A stretch of 64,000 nt of DNA from Luteolibacter yonseiensis (GTDB lineage Bacteria > Verrucomicrobiota > Verrucomicrobiia > Verrucomicrobiales > Akkermansiaceae). The stretch spans positions 806,001 to 870,000 of the forward strand of contig NZ_JAENIK010000011.1 of the NCBI RefSeq assembly GCF_016595465.1. Reading direction: 5' to 3'. A model generated the notes under the pieces. That model did not search any database, was not told where the DNA came from, and was given only the letters and a program-made list of their open reading frames with translations. The number at the start of each line of letters is the position of its first letter. Within the stretch, counting starts at the first letter, position 1. This document shows positions 10,300-19,410 of the stretch, piece by piece. The position numbers were made by a program, and so were the translations under genes.

Positions 10300-13044
10300 T
10301 CAACCCGTGGTTCTCAGGCCGGAAGCGATCGCATTGATGGACAGCAGCAGCTTCGGCAGCAGAGCGTCCGCCTCGGTGGAATTTTCCGCCGCCACATGAC
10401 CGCGCCACTCGCGCAGAAGCGCGATCTGCTGCTGGTGGAGCACGCGCAGCGGGGCTTCGCGGATGTCCAGGGTCTTCGCCATCCGGGGACGGCGTGTTTT
10501 CATGTCCCCATCGAAAAGCTCCGCCAGCAGGGTCTTTGTTTTTTCAAACTCGGTGAGGATCATTCCCAGGAACCTGTCCCGGAGCTCCACATCTTCCACG
10601 AGGCCGGCATAGTCGCTCATGAGTTCCAGATTCGCCGACGCGAGGTTCGTTTCCACGTTGGTCAGCACATAACTCATGAAGGTGGAATGTGGCAGGGCCT
10701 CCTTGAATTTCGCGAAGTCCCCGGGCGATTCCTGCTTCAGTTTCTCCAGACCGCTCCCGACCCCGAACCAACCGGGCAGATAAAACCGCGCCTGCGTCCA
10801 TGAGAACACCCATGGAATGGCGCGGAGATCGCTGATGGAAAATCCCTTCTTGCCAGTCCGTCGGGCGGGGCGGGAACCGATGCGCGAGTTTTCCAGAGCG
10901 TCGATCACCGTCGCCTGACGGTAGAATTCGATGAATCCCTCCGCCTTGAGGAAATTCTGGTACGCCGCCTGGCTGGTATCGCCGAGCCGTGCCATGAACG
11001 CCTGGCACGGGTCTTCCACCGGGGGCAGGTGACGATGATGCGCCGTCGTCACCGCCGCACCGGCGAGAAGAAGTTCCAAATTGTAAGTCGCGTTTGCGAG
11101 GTTCGCATACTTCTGGGCGATGGTCTCACCCTGTTCGGTCATGCGGAAGCCGCCGCTCATCGCTCCGTTCGGCAGCGCGGCCATGAACCAGTGCGTGGGC
11201 CCCGCTCCACGGGAGATCGTGCCGCCCCGGCCGTGGAAAAAGCACAGGTTCACCCCGCTGTCCCGACCTACCTGGGTGAGGGCTGTCTGCGCGCGTTGAA
11301 GCGCGAACTGGGCCGCCAGGATTCCACAGTCCTTGTTGGAATCCGAGTAGCCGAGCATCACCTGCTGGTTCCCGTCCGCCGGTGAACGGCGGGTGAGGGG
11401 ATGTTCCAGGAATGCCTTGAGGATTCCCGGCGAGCGGTCCAGATCATCCATCGTCTCGAAGAGCGGCACGACCTGCAGCGGACACACCAGCCCCTCGGGC
11501 GTCAGATCGACAAGGCCCGCCTCCCGCGCCAGCAGATAAACTCCGAGCAGATCGGAGAGCTTGCGGGTCATGGAGACGATGAGTGCTCCCACCCCGTTTG
11601 TTCCCCAGTGTTTGCGGTGCCTTACCAGCACCCGGTAGGTGTCCAGCACATCGTCCGCTTCGGTGCCCACGCGCAGGTCGTTATGGATGAACGGCCGGGT
11701 GGAGAGCAGTTCGGTATTGAGGAAATCCAGCCGACGCTCCTCGGGCCAGCTCGCGTAGTTCTCCCCGTCCTCCACTCCGGCGGCGGTCAGCAACTGGCTG
11801 ATCGCCTTGTCGTGGAATTCCGAGTTCTGGCGGATGTCCAGCGTCGCCAGATGGAAGCCGAACATCTCCAGCTTGTGACGGATGGGACGGATGGCATCCT
11901 CCTCCAGCATGTGGCACCCCGCTCCGGCGAGGGTGCGGGACAGCAGGTTCAGATCGTCCGTCAGGCACGCGGTGTTGCGATAGCCCGGCTTGCCCTTGAT
12001 CTGCTCGCGCAGGCGCAGGGCCATCAGCAGGGCGAGCTGCCTCCACGGCTCCTCTTCGTGGCGGTGGAGGATTTCCTTCACTGCCTCGGGGGATTCCACC
12101 GTTTTCGCAAGATGGTCGATGCGGGCCTGGAGTTCGCCAGGAACCGGGGTGAGGTAACGGGACAGCGTGAGCTGCGTGGAAAGTTCCGCCAACTCGCGTT
12201 CCAACAATTTGAAAGCCGAGTGCCGCAGTTCCTTCAGGGTTTTTTCCGTCACCTCGGGAGTCACCAGCGGATGCCCGTCGCGGTCGCCGCCGATCCAGGT
12301 GCCGAAGATCAGGCGCGGGATGTTGCCCGCCGAGCGCAACATTTCCAGCGGCAGCCCGGCATCCCGCCAGGCTTCGGTGAAATGCAGGTCGAGCCGGTTG
12401 ATCGCCGCGGGGAAAAGGTCGCGCAGGTAGTGCGTCGCATTCCGCAATTCGCTGGTGATGTCCGGGCGGACCAGGTGGATCTCCGCGGTGCGCCACAAGG
12501 TTTCCAGCGTCGTCACCACCCGCTCGCGGATGCGGCGTCGCTCGCGCTCCGTATATTTGGGAAACTCATTCCGCACCATTTCGCCATACAAGGCGCGGTG
12601 GCGCTCGCGGATGCTGGAGCGCTTCGCCTCGGTCGGGTGGGCGGTGAGGACCGGTTCCACCTGCACGTCCTTCAGAACGGCGAGAATCTGCTCCGGAGTG
12701 AGACCCATCCCCTTCAGATCGCGCAGCGCCTGCGGCCACAGGCCCCGGATGGACTCCGCGCCCAGCGCTTTTTCCCGCTCCCGGCGGATCTCGGCGGCCA
12801 CGCGTTCCTCAACCATGTTGAGCAACTGGAAACCGATCGAATAAAGCTGCGGCAGTCCTTCCGGTGCGGCAGAGATGTCCGGAACGCGGCCCGACCACGG
12901 CAGATAGGGCAGCAATTCCGTCTCTCCCGTGCTCACCAAGGCATCCTCCAGGCAACCCAGCAGGTATTGCAGGCGCTCGTCGATGAGGTCGAATCCTTCG
13001 AGCCGGAGTTGTTCGCGGGTGGAGTTGCTGGCGGTATCAGTCAT
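10300..13044 (-). CDS. ppc: Phosphoenolpyruvate carboxylase
   Basis: 914 residues from ATG 13044 (MTDTASNSTREQL), close to the ~880-930 usual for bacterial enzymes. The frame stays open for 199 more codons upstream, but that extension is low-complexity and overlaps the divergent kinase gene. It carboxylates PEP to oxaloacetate, an anaplerotic TCA step. Family signatures are present in order: LTAHPTE (catalytic His), GGDRDGHP, MLGYSDSNKD, FFHGRGGTISRGAGP, and a C-terminus ending SGLRTTG in place of the common GMRNTG. It is monocistronic here, with its promoter shared with the divergent two-component system. Confidence 0.95.
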   Translation of the reverse strand: MTDTASNSTREQLRLEGFDLIDERLQYLLGCLEDALVSTGETELLPYLPWSGRVPDISAAPEGLPQLYSIGFQLLNMVEERVAAEIRREREKALGAESIRGLWPQALRDLKGMGLTPEQILAVLKDVQVEPVLTAHPTEAKRSSIRERHRALYGEMVRNEFPKYTERERRRIRERVVTTLETLWRTAEIHLVRPDITSELRNATHYLRDLFPAAINRLDLHFTEAWRDAGLPLEMLRSAGNIPRLIFGTWIGGDRDGHPLVTPEVTEKTLKELRHSAFKLLERELAELSTQLTLSRYLTPVPGELQARIDHLAKTVESPEAVKEILHRHEEEPWRQLALLMALRLREQIKGKPGYRNTACLTDDLNLLSRTLAGAGCHMLEEDAIRPIRHKLEMFGFHLATLDIRQNSEFHDKAISQLLTAAGVEDGENYASWPEERRLDFLNTELLSTRPFIHNDLRVGTEADDVLDTYRVLVRHRKHWGTNGVGALIVSMTRKLSDLLGVYLLAREAGLVDLTPEGLVCPLQVVPLFETMDDLDRSPGILKAFLEHPLTRRSPADGNQQVMLGYSDSNKDCGILAAQFALQRAQTALTQVGRDSGVNLCFFHGRGGTISRGAGPTHWFMAALPNGAMSGGFRMTEQGETIAQKYANLANATYNLELLLAGAAVTTAHHRHLPPVEDPCQAFMARLGDTSQAAYQNFLKAEGFIEFYRQATVIDALENSRIGSRPARRTGKKGFSISDLRAIPWVFSWTQARFYLPGWFGVGSGLEKLKQESPGDFAKFKEALPHSTFMSYVLTNVETNLASANLELMSDYAGLVEDVELRDRFLGMILTEFEKTKTLLAELFDGDMKTRRPRMAKTLDIREAPLRVLHQQQIALLREWRGHVAAENSTEADALLPKLLLSINAIASGLRTTG

Positions 13045-13138
13045 GGGCGCGCGGGATTTAGCACGAACCAAGCCGAATCGGAAAGCGCATAGAAATTCGA
13101 AGACGGATTTCTTTTTTCCGTCATTTGTCCGATGACTG

Positions 13139-13155
13139 TGACAAAAACATGACAA
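13139..13155. promoter_or_regulatory. Paired TGACAA direct repeat (OmpR/PhoB-type site)
   Basis: TGACAA occurs at 13139-13144 and again at 13150-13155, an 11-base repeat period. On the opposite strand this reads TTGTCAT-N4-TTGTCAC, close to the known PHO-box plan of two CTGTCAT-like heptamers separated by four bases. It lies in the divergent ppc/histidine-kinase region, 32 bases before the proposed kinase start at 13188. The same arrangement recurs at 15682-15698. Binding by the adjacent OmpR-type regulator is inferred. Confidence 0.5.
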
Positions 13156-13187
13156 GTGCGGGGGAAATCCTGTCACTCTCTCCCGCG

Positions 13188-14897
13188 ATGGCCACTGCCC
13201 GGGCACCCTTGAAACGTTTCCTGCTGCTCTCACTGTGGGTGGTGCTGCCGTTTTGCGCCCTCGCGGGATTGTCGTGGAACGCGTGGCGGGCGGACGCGGA
13301 AACCCGCCGGACACGCCTGTTGGAAGAGGCGAGGGAGTCGGCCCGGCAGGGATTGCAGGCCGTTTCCGGCATGCTGGGGGACTGGTCTGCTGTTCCCACG
13401 GGAGACGTGACGGGAGATCCGCCGCAGCCGGATGACGGAACGGTGGGAGGGGAAGCGAGGCGGCGTTATGAATCGGGCGATTTCGAAGGGGTCCTGGGCA
13501 GTCCCGACTCGGTGAAATCCGCTGCGGGACTGCCGTTGCGAAGCCTTGCCGCGCTTCAGTTGATCCGCAAGGAAACTGAACCCAAGAGGTTGATGGAGCT
13601 GTCGCGGATTCTGACGGACTCTCCGGATTTCCTCTCTCCACTGGTGTCGGAAGAGGCGGAAAGCCGTTTTGCCGGATTGAAGATCCCCGTTCCCGGACCG
13701 TTGGCGGATTGGCGGCAGCGCTGGCGGAAGATGGCGGCCGGGGCGGAGCTGCTCAAACAGATCAGGCGGGACGAAACCCGGCGGTCCGCCCTGTGGTTGG
13801 AATCGGGCGGTGCCTCGTATCTGGTGGAATTGCGTGACGGGGGTGGCGAGTGGCGGGTAAGTGAGGAGGGCGAGGTAAGAACCGCGGCGGCGGACTTGGG
13901 AAAAACGAACGAACGACGGTTGCCGGACGGCCTGGCGATTTCCGTCAGCATCGGTGGGAAACCGGTGGCCGGGCCGGTGGGGAAGCCTGTCTTGGCTACG
14001 GTTGCTCATGAGAATTGGCAGTCGGAAGTCGTGCTTGCGGACGAGGATGCCTATCTGCGCGGAGAGCGTCGGACCCGGAACATTATCACCGGGGTCATCG
14101 GATTGGCCGGACTGGCCGTGGGACTTGGTCTGGTTCTCGCCGGCAGGGCGTATTCAAGGGCGGTGGAACTGGCGCGCAGGCAGTCGGAATTCATGGCCGC
14201 GGTTTCCCACGAGATACGCACTCCCCTGACTGCGATGCAGCTGCTGGCCGAAAATCTCGAATCAGGCGTTGCGGACCGCTCGGGTCAACGAGCGGATCAC
14301 ACCCGCATGATCCGCGAGGAGTGCGCCCGTCTTGGAGAATTGGTGGGAAATGTCCTCGTCTTCACCCGGGGTGGAAAATCCGGGCCATACGAAGTCTTCG
14401 ACGTGGCGGCGATGGTGGCGGATGCGGTCTCGCTGGTGCGGCCCATGGCTGGGAAGAGGAGCGTCCGCCTTGAGCAAGAGATCGCGGCTTTTCCCGAACC
14501 TCCCGTAGGGGACGTCGCCGCGTTGCGCCGGGTTCTCCTGAACCTGCTGGACAACGCGCTGAAGCACACGCCCGCCGGTGGAGCGGTAACATGCCGGGCG
14601 TTTCCCTTGGATCAGAAACGATGGTCGCTGGAGGTGGCGGACAGTGGTCCGGGAATACCCGCCGGCGAGCGGATACGGATTTTCGAACCGTTCTACCGCA
14701 TCGGTGACGAACTGCGGAGGAGCACCCCTGGTACCGGACTAGGGCTCGCATTGGTCAGGCGCACCGCCGAGGCCCATGGTGGCTCCGTCGCGGTGGGCGA
14801 TTCCGAGGGCGGGGGCGCGGTGTTTTCTATTTTGCTCCCCATTCATCCTGACGAAGGAAAACGAGAACCACGAAATGCACAGAATACACGGAAATGA
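13188..14897 (+). CDS. Sensor histidine kinase, periplasmic sensor type
   Basis: 569 residues from ATG 13188 (MATARAPLKRF). In-frame TTG 13125 and ATG 13149 are alternatives but would overlap the TGACAA repeats. One transmembrane helix lies at residues ~10-28, then a ~270-residue extracytoplasmic sensor, then a second helix at ~301-324 (IITGVIGLAGLAVGLGLVLAG). The HisKA domain follows, with phosphoacceptor His ~341 in AVSHEIRTPL. The HATPase domain has an N-box (LLNLLDNALKHT), a G1 box (DSGPGIP) and a G2 region (GTGLGLALV). The last ~10 codons (from E-P-R-N on) run into a dispersed repeat. It should phosphorylate the response regulator at 14989. The sensor matches no domain I recognise. Confidence 0.9.
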   Translation: MATARAPLKRFLLLSLWVVLPFCALAGLSWNAWRADAETRRTRLLEEARESARQGLQAVSGMLGDWSAVPTGDVTGDPPQPDDGTVGGEARRRYESGDFEGVLGSPDSVKSAAGLPLRSLAALQLIRKETEPKRLMELSRILTDSPDFLSPLVSEEAESRFAGLKIPVPGPLADWRQRWRKMAAGAELLKQIRRDETRRSALWLESGGASYLVELRDGGGEWRVSEEGEVRTAAADLGKTNERRLPDGLAISVSIGGKPVAGPVGKPVLATVAHENWQSEVVLADEDAYLRGERRTRNIITGVIGLAGLAVGLGLVLAGRAYSRAVELARRQSEFMAAVSHEIRTPLTAMQLLAENLESGVADRSGQRADHTRMIREECARLGELVGNVLVFTRGGKSGPYEVFDVAAMVADAVSLVRPMAGKRSVRLEQEIAAFPEPPVGDVAALRRVLLNLLDNALKHTPAGGAVTCRAFPLDQKRWSLEVADSGPGIPAGERIRIFEPFYRIGDELRRSTPGTGLGLALVRRTAEAHGGSVAVGDSEGGGAVFSILLPIHPDEGKREPRNAQNTRK

Positions 14898-14954
14898 AGA
14901 AGCCGGGTAGTGTTCAATTTTCCGTTTGTCCTGCTTTCCGTCTATTCCGTGGTT
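14866..14954. repeat. Imperfect inverted repeat of the ACCACGAAAT..CACGGAA type
   Basis: The left arm (14866-14894, containing aaccacgaaatgcacagaat) and right arm (about 14933-14954, tttccgtctattccgtggtt) are imperfect reverse complements: about 15 of 19 positions match in the core. The arms resemble degenerate tandem units of the form caca/ga-atacacggaa. The left arm overlaps the 3' end of the kinase gene, so the kinase C-terminus is repeat-encoded. I think similar sequences are dispersed in other genomes, but that is recollection and unverified here. Confidence 0.5.
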
Positions 14955-14988
14955 TGTTTGTCTTTATTTCGATTCATCACACATAGCC

Positions 14989-15684
14989 ATGAGACTGCTC
15001 CTCATCGAAGATGAAACCTCGCTACGCGCCGCATTGGTGCCGCTGTTGGAGGACGCCGGCTACCGCGTGCGTGCGGAGGTGGATGGTGTGGCGGGACTGG
15101 AGCGCGCGTTGTCGGAAACGTTCGACCTCATCCTGCTGGACGTGATGCTGCCGGGCCTCGACGGCTTCTCGATCTGCCGCGAAATCCGCAGGCGGGGGCG
15201 TGGAGTGCCGGTGCTCATGCTCACCGCGCGCGGTACCATTGAAGACCGGGTGCGTGGCTTGGATGACGGGGCGGACGACTATCTGGTGAAACCCTTCAGC
15301 GGGGCGGAGTTGCTGGCCCGCGTCCGCGCCTTGCTGCGGCGTGTGGCCTCGGATTCCCGCCCTCCCGCATCGATCCGGCTCGGGGATGTGGTGGTGGATT
15401 TCCACCAGCTCACCTGCCATCGTGGCGGTGCGGAGTTGAGCCTGACGGCGCGCGAGTTCCGCATGTTGGAAGTCATGGCGGCGGCGGATGGCCGCCCGGT
15501 GGGCCGCGAGGAGTTTCTCGACAAGGTATGGGAATACAGCGCCTATCCCACCACCCGCACGGTGGACAACCAGATCCTCGCGCTGCGCCAGAAACTCGAA
15601 TGTGATCCGGCGAAACCCCGCCATCTCATCACCGTGCATGGCATCGGCTACCGGTTGGAAAACGGGACCGCCCGCGAATCATGA
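14989..15684 (+). CDS. OmpR-family response regulator
   Basis: 231 residues from ATG 14989 (MRLLLIEDE). Upstream in-frame codons lie in the repeat-rich spacer and are not family-like. The receiver domain spans residues ~1-120, with acidic pocket E7/D8, phosphoacceptor D51 (LILLDVMLPG), a switch Thr in LTAR, and Lys in LVKPF. The C-terminal winged helix (residues ~130-228) is OmpR/PhoB type (LTAREFRMLEVM, TVDNQILALRQKLE, GIGYRL). It is paired with the kinase just upstream, with about 90 bases between the genes. It probably binds the TGACAA direct repeats flanking this locus. Its stop codon is part of the second repeat. Confidence 0.93.
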   Translation: MRLLLIEDETSLRAALVPLLEDAGYRVRAEVDGVAGLERALSETFDLILLDVMLPGLDGFSICREIRRRGRGVPVLMLTARGTIEDRVRGLDDGADDYLVKPFSGAELLARVRALLRRVASDSRPPASIRLGDVVVDFHQLTCHRGGAELSLTAREFRMLEVMAAADGRPVGREEFLDKVWEYSAYPTTRTVDNQILALRQKLECDPAKPRHLITVHGIGYRLENGTARES

Positions 15685-15698
15685 CAAAATCCTGACAA
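15682..15698. promoter_or_regulatory. Second TGACAA direct repeat (OmpR/PhoB-type site)
   Basis: TGACAA is at 15682-15687, overlapping the response-regulator stop, and again at 15693-15698, with the same 11-base period as at 13139. The opposite strand reads TTGTCAG-N4-TTGTCAT. The distance to ATG 15730 of the ankyrin gene is 31 bases, almost equal to the 32 bases at the kinase gene. This suggests the ankyrin gene is a target of the two-component system. Confidence 0.5.
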
Positions 15699-15729
15699 CC
15701 CGCTTTTCCATTTCATGCACACTCCGGCC

Positions 15730-17538
15730 ATGACTTCATCCATCCTATCCCGTCGCTCCATGGTCGCCATCGCCATGATTTTCCTGCTGTCCGGCCTTCG
15801 TGCCGCGGAAGCCACACCGGAAGATCTGCTCCGTCTGGGGCTGTTTGAGGAGGAGGCGAACCGGAACTTCGACAAGGCTGCCGAGAGCTACCGCGCCGTG
15901 GTCGCCGCGCATGACCGGCAGCGAGCGCTCGCGGCGACGGCGACCTTCCGCCTCGGGGAAATCGCGCGCAAGAAGAACGACAGGGATGCCGCCGCCGCCG
16001 CGTTCCGCACCGTGGCCCAGAGATTCCCCGAGCAAACCGATCTCGTCCGCATGAGCCGGGAAAATCTGGCCGCGCTCGGCATGGCCCTGCCAAACGCTCC
16101 GGACGCCGGCACCTCGGCCGGGCCCCCGCCGAAAGATCCGGAGGATGTCGAAATCGAGCAACTCAAGGGCCTCGGCCGTAGCAGCCCGGACCTGATCGAC
16201 GGGGCGACGGAGAATGGCTGGCGCCACCTGCACCTCGCGGCGGTCACCGGACGGATGAGGGTTTTGTCCTACCTGATCGAACAAAAGGTGGACGTTGACA
16301 GCCGGACGATCCGCGAGCAATTCACCTCCCTGCAACTCGCCGCCATCCATGGCCGTCTGGAGGTGGTGAACGCTCTCCTCGCCGCGAATGCGAAGATCGA
16401 CGAAACCGTGAAATTCGGACCGAACATCAATGAATTGCTTCCTCCAAAAGATGAAAAACTGGGCAACTTGCGCGGAGAGTGGGCGGCGCTCGATCTCGCC
16501 ATCCTCTATGACCGCCGCGAGGTCGCGCGCGCCTTGATCAAGGCCGGGGCGGATGTCAGACGCGTCGGTCCTCAGTTGGCATGGATCAAGGACGAACCAT
16601 TGAATTCCCTTCTCCTCGCCATCTGTTTCCGCAGGAACACGACCGCCCATGACATCATAAGCGCCATCTCGGGTTATGGTGATCCTGGAGAAGCGCTATT
16701 CTCCAGGGATCTGCTGTTCGCTGTCAGATACAATGGCGACCTGGTGGAACCACTCATCAATATGGGAAGAAGGTTCGGATATTCCAATCCGTCGGGAGGG
16801 ATTCAACCACTCATTGCCGCCGTATCGAGGGACAGCCTGCCGACGACCAGATTGCTTGTCGGGTCGGGAGCGGATCCGAAGGCTGTGGATGAGAACAAGC
16901 GCACCGTTTTGTTTGCTGCCAGGAGTCCGGAGATGGTTGATTACCTCCTTTCGTTGGGGGTGGAATTGAATGCGAAGGACAAGGATGGTCTCACCGCGGT
17001 CGGCTCCGTGATTTCCGGACGCTCGCAAGACAATCCGCTCGTTTTCGAGACCTATCTGAAGCATGGAGCACTGATGGAGGAGCCGGAGGCAATGATGTCG
17101 AGAGCTTCTGGGGAAATGCTCACCACGGTGCTGGACAAGGTCATCTACCCGAAATCCTGGCGGGCTGACAGGCTTCTTCTCTCGCTGGATTCCCCTTTGT
17201 ATGGCACCGTCGGAAGCGACGGGAGCATGGAGCAATCTTACAAACGTCAGATGAGGGTTCTGGAAACGAAGTCCGGGGCCGCGGGTGATCTCCAGCCGCT
17301 CATGACATATGCGGCGACCGACGAAATAAAGAAAATGATGGTGGGAAACAGCTGGGTGCTCAGCATCATCCGTCGTGACGCGCAGGGAGGTTTCAACGAG
17401 ATCCGGATCGGCAAATGGAATCCCGACAGCAAGGAGTGGCGGAATTTGACAAAGGATGCCAAAGGCGACCAACTGAAGTGGGGAGACATCATCGAGATCC
17501 GTAGTGAAAGGTATGGGGACACCCGCCGGAAAAACTAA
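15730..17538 (+). CDS. Secreted TPR/ankyrin-repeat protein
   Basis: 602 residues from ATG 15730; ATG 15715 would add five residues. A signal peptide is present (SRRSMVAIAMIFLLSG, cleavage near RAAEA). Residues ~30-115 form a TPR-like helical segment (FDKAAESYRAVVAAHDRQRALAA is its core). Residues ~155-440 contain ankyrin repeats, visible as WRHLHLAAVTGRMRVLSYLI, TSLQLAAIHGRLEVVNALL, AALDLAILYDRREVARALI and KRTVLFAARSPEMVDYLL. The last ~120 residues are not recognised. It is probably a periplasmic or extracellular protein-binding scaffold. Its position right after the two-component genes, with a shared upstream repeat, suggests joint control. Confidence 0.85.
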   Translation: MTSSILSRRSMVAIAMIFLLSGLRAAEATPEDLLRLGLFEEEANRNFDKAAESYRAVVAAHDRQRALAATATFRLGEIARKKNDRDAAAAAFRTVAQRFPEQTDLVRMSRENLAALGMALPNAPDAGTSAGPPPKDPEDVEIEQLKGLGRSSPDLIDGATENGWRHLHLAAVTGRMRVLSYLIEQKVDVDSRTIREQFTSLQLAAIHGRLEVVNALLAANAKIDETVKFGPNINELLPPKDEKLGNLRGEWAALDLAILYDRREVARALIKAGADVRRVGPQLAWIKDEPLNSLLLAICFRRNTTAHDIISAISGYGDPGEALFSRDLLFAVRYNGDLVEPLINMGRRFGYSNPSGGIQPLIAAVSRDSLPTTRLLVGSGADPKAVDENKRTVLFAARSPEMVDYLLSLGVELNAKDKDGLTAVGSVISGRSQDNPLVFETYLKHGALMEEPEAMMSRASGEMLTTVLDKVIYPKSWRADRLLLSLDSPLYGTVGSDGSMEQSYKRQMRVLETKSGAAGDLQPLMTYAATDEIKKMMVGNSWVLSIIRRDAQGGFNEIRIGKWNPDSKEWRNLTKDAKGDQLKWGDIIEIRSERYGDTRRKN

Positions 17539-17586
17539 GCGAACACACGCTTGGACATTGTCAGCCGGGTGAGGTAGCACAGCCCC

Positions 17587-19152
17587 GTGAATTCATGGCA
17601 ACCGGCGGTAGATGTGGTGAAAAACTGTCTCAAGGCGGGCGTGGGCGAGTACGTCGTCTGCGCCGGTGCGAGGAACGCGGCACTGTTGGAGGCGCTCGCG
17701 AGGGCGGAATCCGCCGGACTCGTGCGGGTGTGGCGGCATTTTGAAGAACGCAGCGCCGGATTTTTCGCCCTCGGGCGGACGATGGAAACCGCCCAACCCT
17801 GCGCGGTCATCACCACCAGCGGCACGGCGGCGGCGGAGCTTCTGCCCGCGGTCATCGAGGCCCATTATCAGGCGCGCCCCCTGGTGGCCATCACGGCGGA
17901 TCGTCCGGAGTCGTTCCGGGGAACCGGCGCTCCGCAGAGCATCGTGCAGCCGGGGATTTTTGGAAACCACGCGTGGCAGGGGACCTTCGCCGATTGGGAT
18001 GGGAAGCAGCCGCTGCATCTGAACGCGGAGTTCGATGAAGAGTTCGAGCCGGGTGAGGAGAATTTCTCACGGCTTACCCTCGGTGAATTCCGTCCGGCGA
18101 AGGACCGCCTCGACGTGGCGGCGCTGGCGCGCTGGCTGCGGGAGGAGCACTACAAGGGCATCGTCGTCATGGTCGGCGGACTGGAACCGGACGAACGGGA
18201 GGACGTGTTCCATTTTTGCAACGACCTTGGCGTGCCGGTGGTGGCGGAGGCCACCAGCGGCCTCCGAGAGGGGCTGGAACGCTTGTCGATCCACGATGCG
18301 GACCGCGTGCTGAAGGCGCATCCGCCAGGGAAAATCCTGCGCCTCGGCGAGGTTCCGAGCGGCCGTTTCTGGAGAGATTTGGAGAATCTGCCACAGGTTT
18401 CCGTATGGTCGGTCTGCCGCAACGGCCTGCCCGGCCTCGCACGGGAGTCGAATGTCATCCGGGGGACGCTCAACCGCGTCCTGTCCGCATTGGGCGACAT
18501 TGAATTCGCGGACGACGCGCTGGACCTCCTTTCCGCCGCCTCCAGCCGGGCGAACCGCATCGATGAGCTCCTGGAAATCTATCCGGACAGCGAGCCCGCG
18601 CTGCTCCGCACGCTTTCCCACTACGCATCCATCGGCGGAGGATTGTTCCTTGGCAACAGCATGCCCATCCGCGAGTGGAACCTTTTCGCCCAATGGGCGC
18701 GGCCCGTTCCCTCCGTACGGGCGAACCGGGGGGCGAACGGCATCGACGGACAAGTCAGCACCTGGCTCGGCTGGTCTGCGGACGTCAGTGAAACCTGGGC
18801 CGTCGTCGGCGACCTCACCGCCCTTTATGATCTCGCCGCGCCATTCGTGCTGGAGCAGATCAACTGCCAGGGGCGCGTGCTGGTCGTGATCAACAATGGC
18901 GGCGGAAAAATCTTCGAACGCCTTCCACGTTTGCAAACCATGAGCCCGCGGGCCGCCGAGTGGATGACCAATCCGCAAACCGCCGATCTCTCCGGCCTCG
19001 CGACCCTCTGGAACATGGACCACGTCCGCGTCCGCACCGTGGACGATTTCGACCGGTTCGAGGCTGGGGAAAAAACCTTGTTGCTGGAAATCGTCCCCGA
19101 CGCCGCCCAGACGGCGGATTTCTGGGCCGCGTGGGACCGGATCAGGCATTGA
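17587..19152 (+). CDS. menD: 2-succinyl-5-enolpyruvyl-6-hydroxy-3-cyclohexene-1-carboxylate synthase
   Basis: 521 residues from a GTG start. This thiamine-diphosphate enzyme of menaquinone synthesis joins isochorismate to 2-oxoglutarate-derived succinic semialdehyde. N-terminal PYR domain: the catalytic Glu is in FEERSAGFFALG, followed by VITTSGTAAAELLPAVIEA and ITADRPESFRGTGAPQSI. C-terminal PP domain: RGANGIDGQVSTWLG, GDLTALYDL and NNGGGKIFERLP. It is slightly shorter than the ~550-residue E. coli enzyme. No other men gene lies in the window, so the pathway is dispersed. It ends just upstream of tRNA-Arg. Confidence 0.92.
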   Translation: MNSWQPAVDVVKNCLKAGVGEYVVCAGARNAALLEALARAESAGLVRVWRHFEERSAGFFALGRTMETAQPCAVITTSGTAAAELLPAVIEAHYQARPLVAITADRPESFRGTGAPQSIVQPGIFGNHAWQGTFADWDGKQPLHLNAEFDEEFEPGEENFSRLTLGEFRPAKDRLDVAALARWLREEHYKGIVVMVGGLEPDEREDVFHFCNDLGVPVVAEATSGLREGLERLSIHDADRVLKAHPPGKILRLGEVPSGRFWRDLENLPQVSVWSVCRNGLPGLARESNVIRGTLNRVLSALGDIEFADDALDLLSAASSRANRIDELLEIYPDSEPALLRTLSHYASIGGGLFLGNSMPIREWNLFAQWARPVPSVRANRGANGIDGQVSTWLGWSADVSETWAVVGDLTALYDLAAPFVLEQINCQGRVLVVINNGGGKIFERLPRLQTMSPRAAEWMTNPQTADLSGLATLWNMDHVRVRTVDDFDRFEAGEKTLLLEIVPDAAQTADFWAAWDRIRH

Positions 19153-19225
19153 GAGAAAAGAAAATCCTGTTCTTGCCAAGCATCGTCCCGCCCGTTACCC
19201 CTTTCCGCCTAAGCGCAAGCGCACT

Positions 19226-19300
19226 GGTCCCGTGGTCCAATGGATAGGACGATGGTCTCCGAAGCCGTAGGTTCAGGTTCGATTCCTGACGGGACCACCA
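19226..19300 (+). tRNA. tRNA-Arg (anticodon CCG)
   Basis: A full cloverleaf can be drawn by hand. The acceptor stem GGTCCCG pairs with CGGGACC, and the D stem GTCC pairs with GGAC. The anticodon stem ATGGT/GCCGT has two G-T pairs, the anticodon loop is CTCCGAA with CCG at 34-36, and the T arm is TCAGG-TTCGATT-CCTGA. The discriminator A and CCA (19298-19300) are encoded. Its 3' part reappears in decayed form at 31941-31994, which marks it as an integration target. Confidence 0.92.
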
Positions 19301-19410
19301 CTAACAATTTGTTTGTAATAAGTGGTTTATATAAATGTTGTGATCGCGCGATAACAAGAGGTCCTGGATCACTTCGGGACAAGGTAGTCGGCCCGTAGCT
19401 CTGGAAAGGC

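Noticed and set aside
11401-13092. 563-codon plus-strand frame inside ppc
   Set aside because: Shadow of the antisense strand: Gln/Arg/His-rich, no domain, and ppc motifs are intact on the minus strand.
13045-13641. N-terminal extension of ppc by 199 codons
   Set aside because: The extension is Pro/Ser/Arg-rich, non-conserved and overlaps the divergent kinase gene. ATG 13044 gives a family-sized enzyme.
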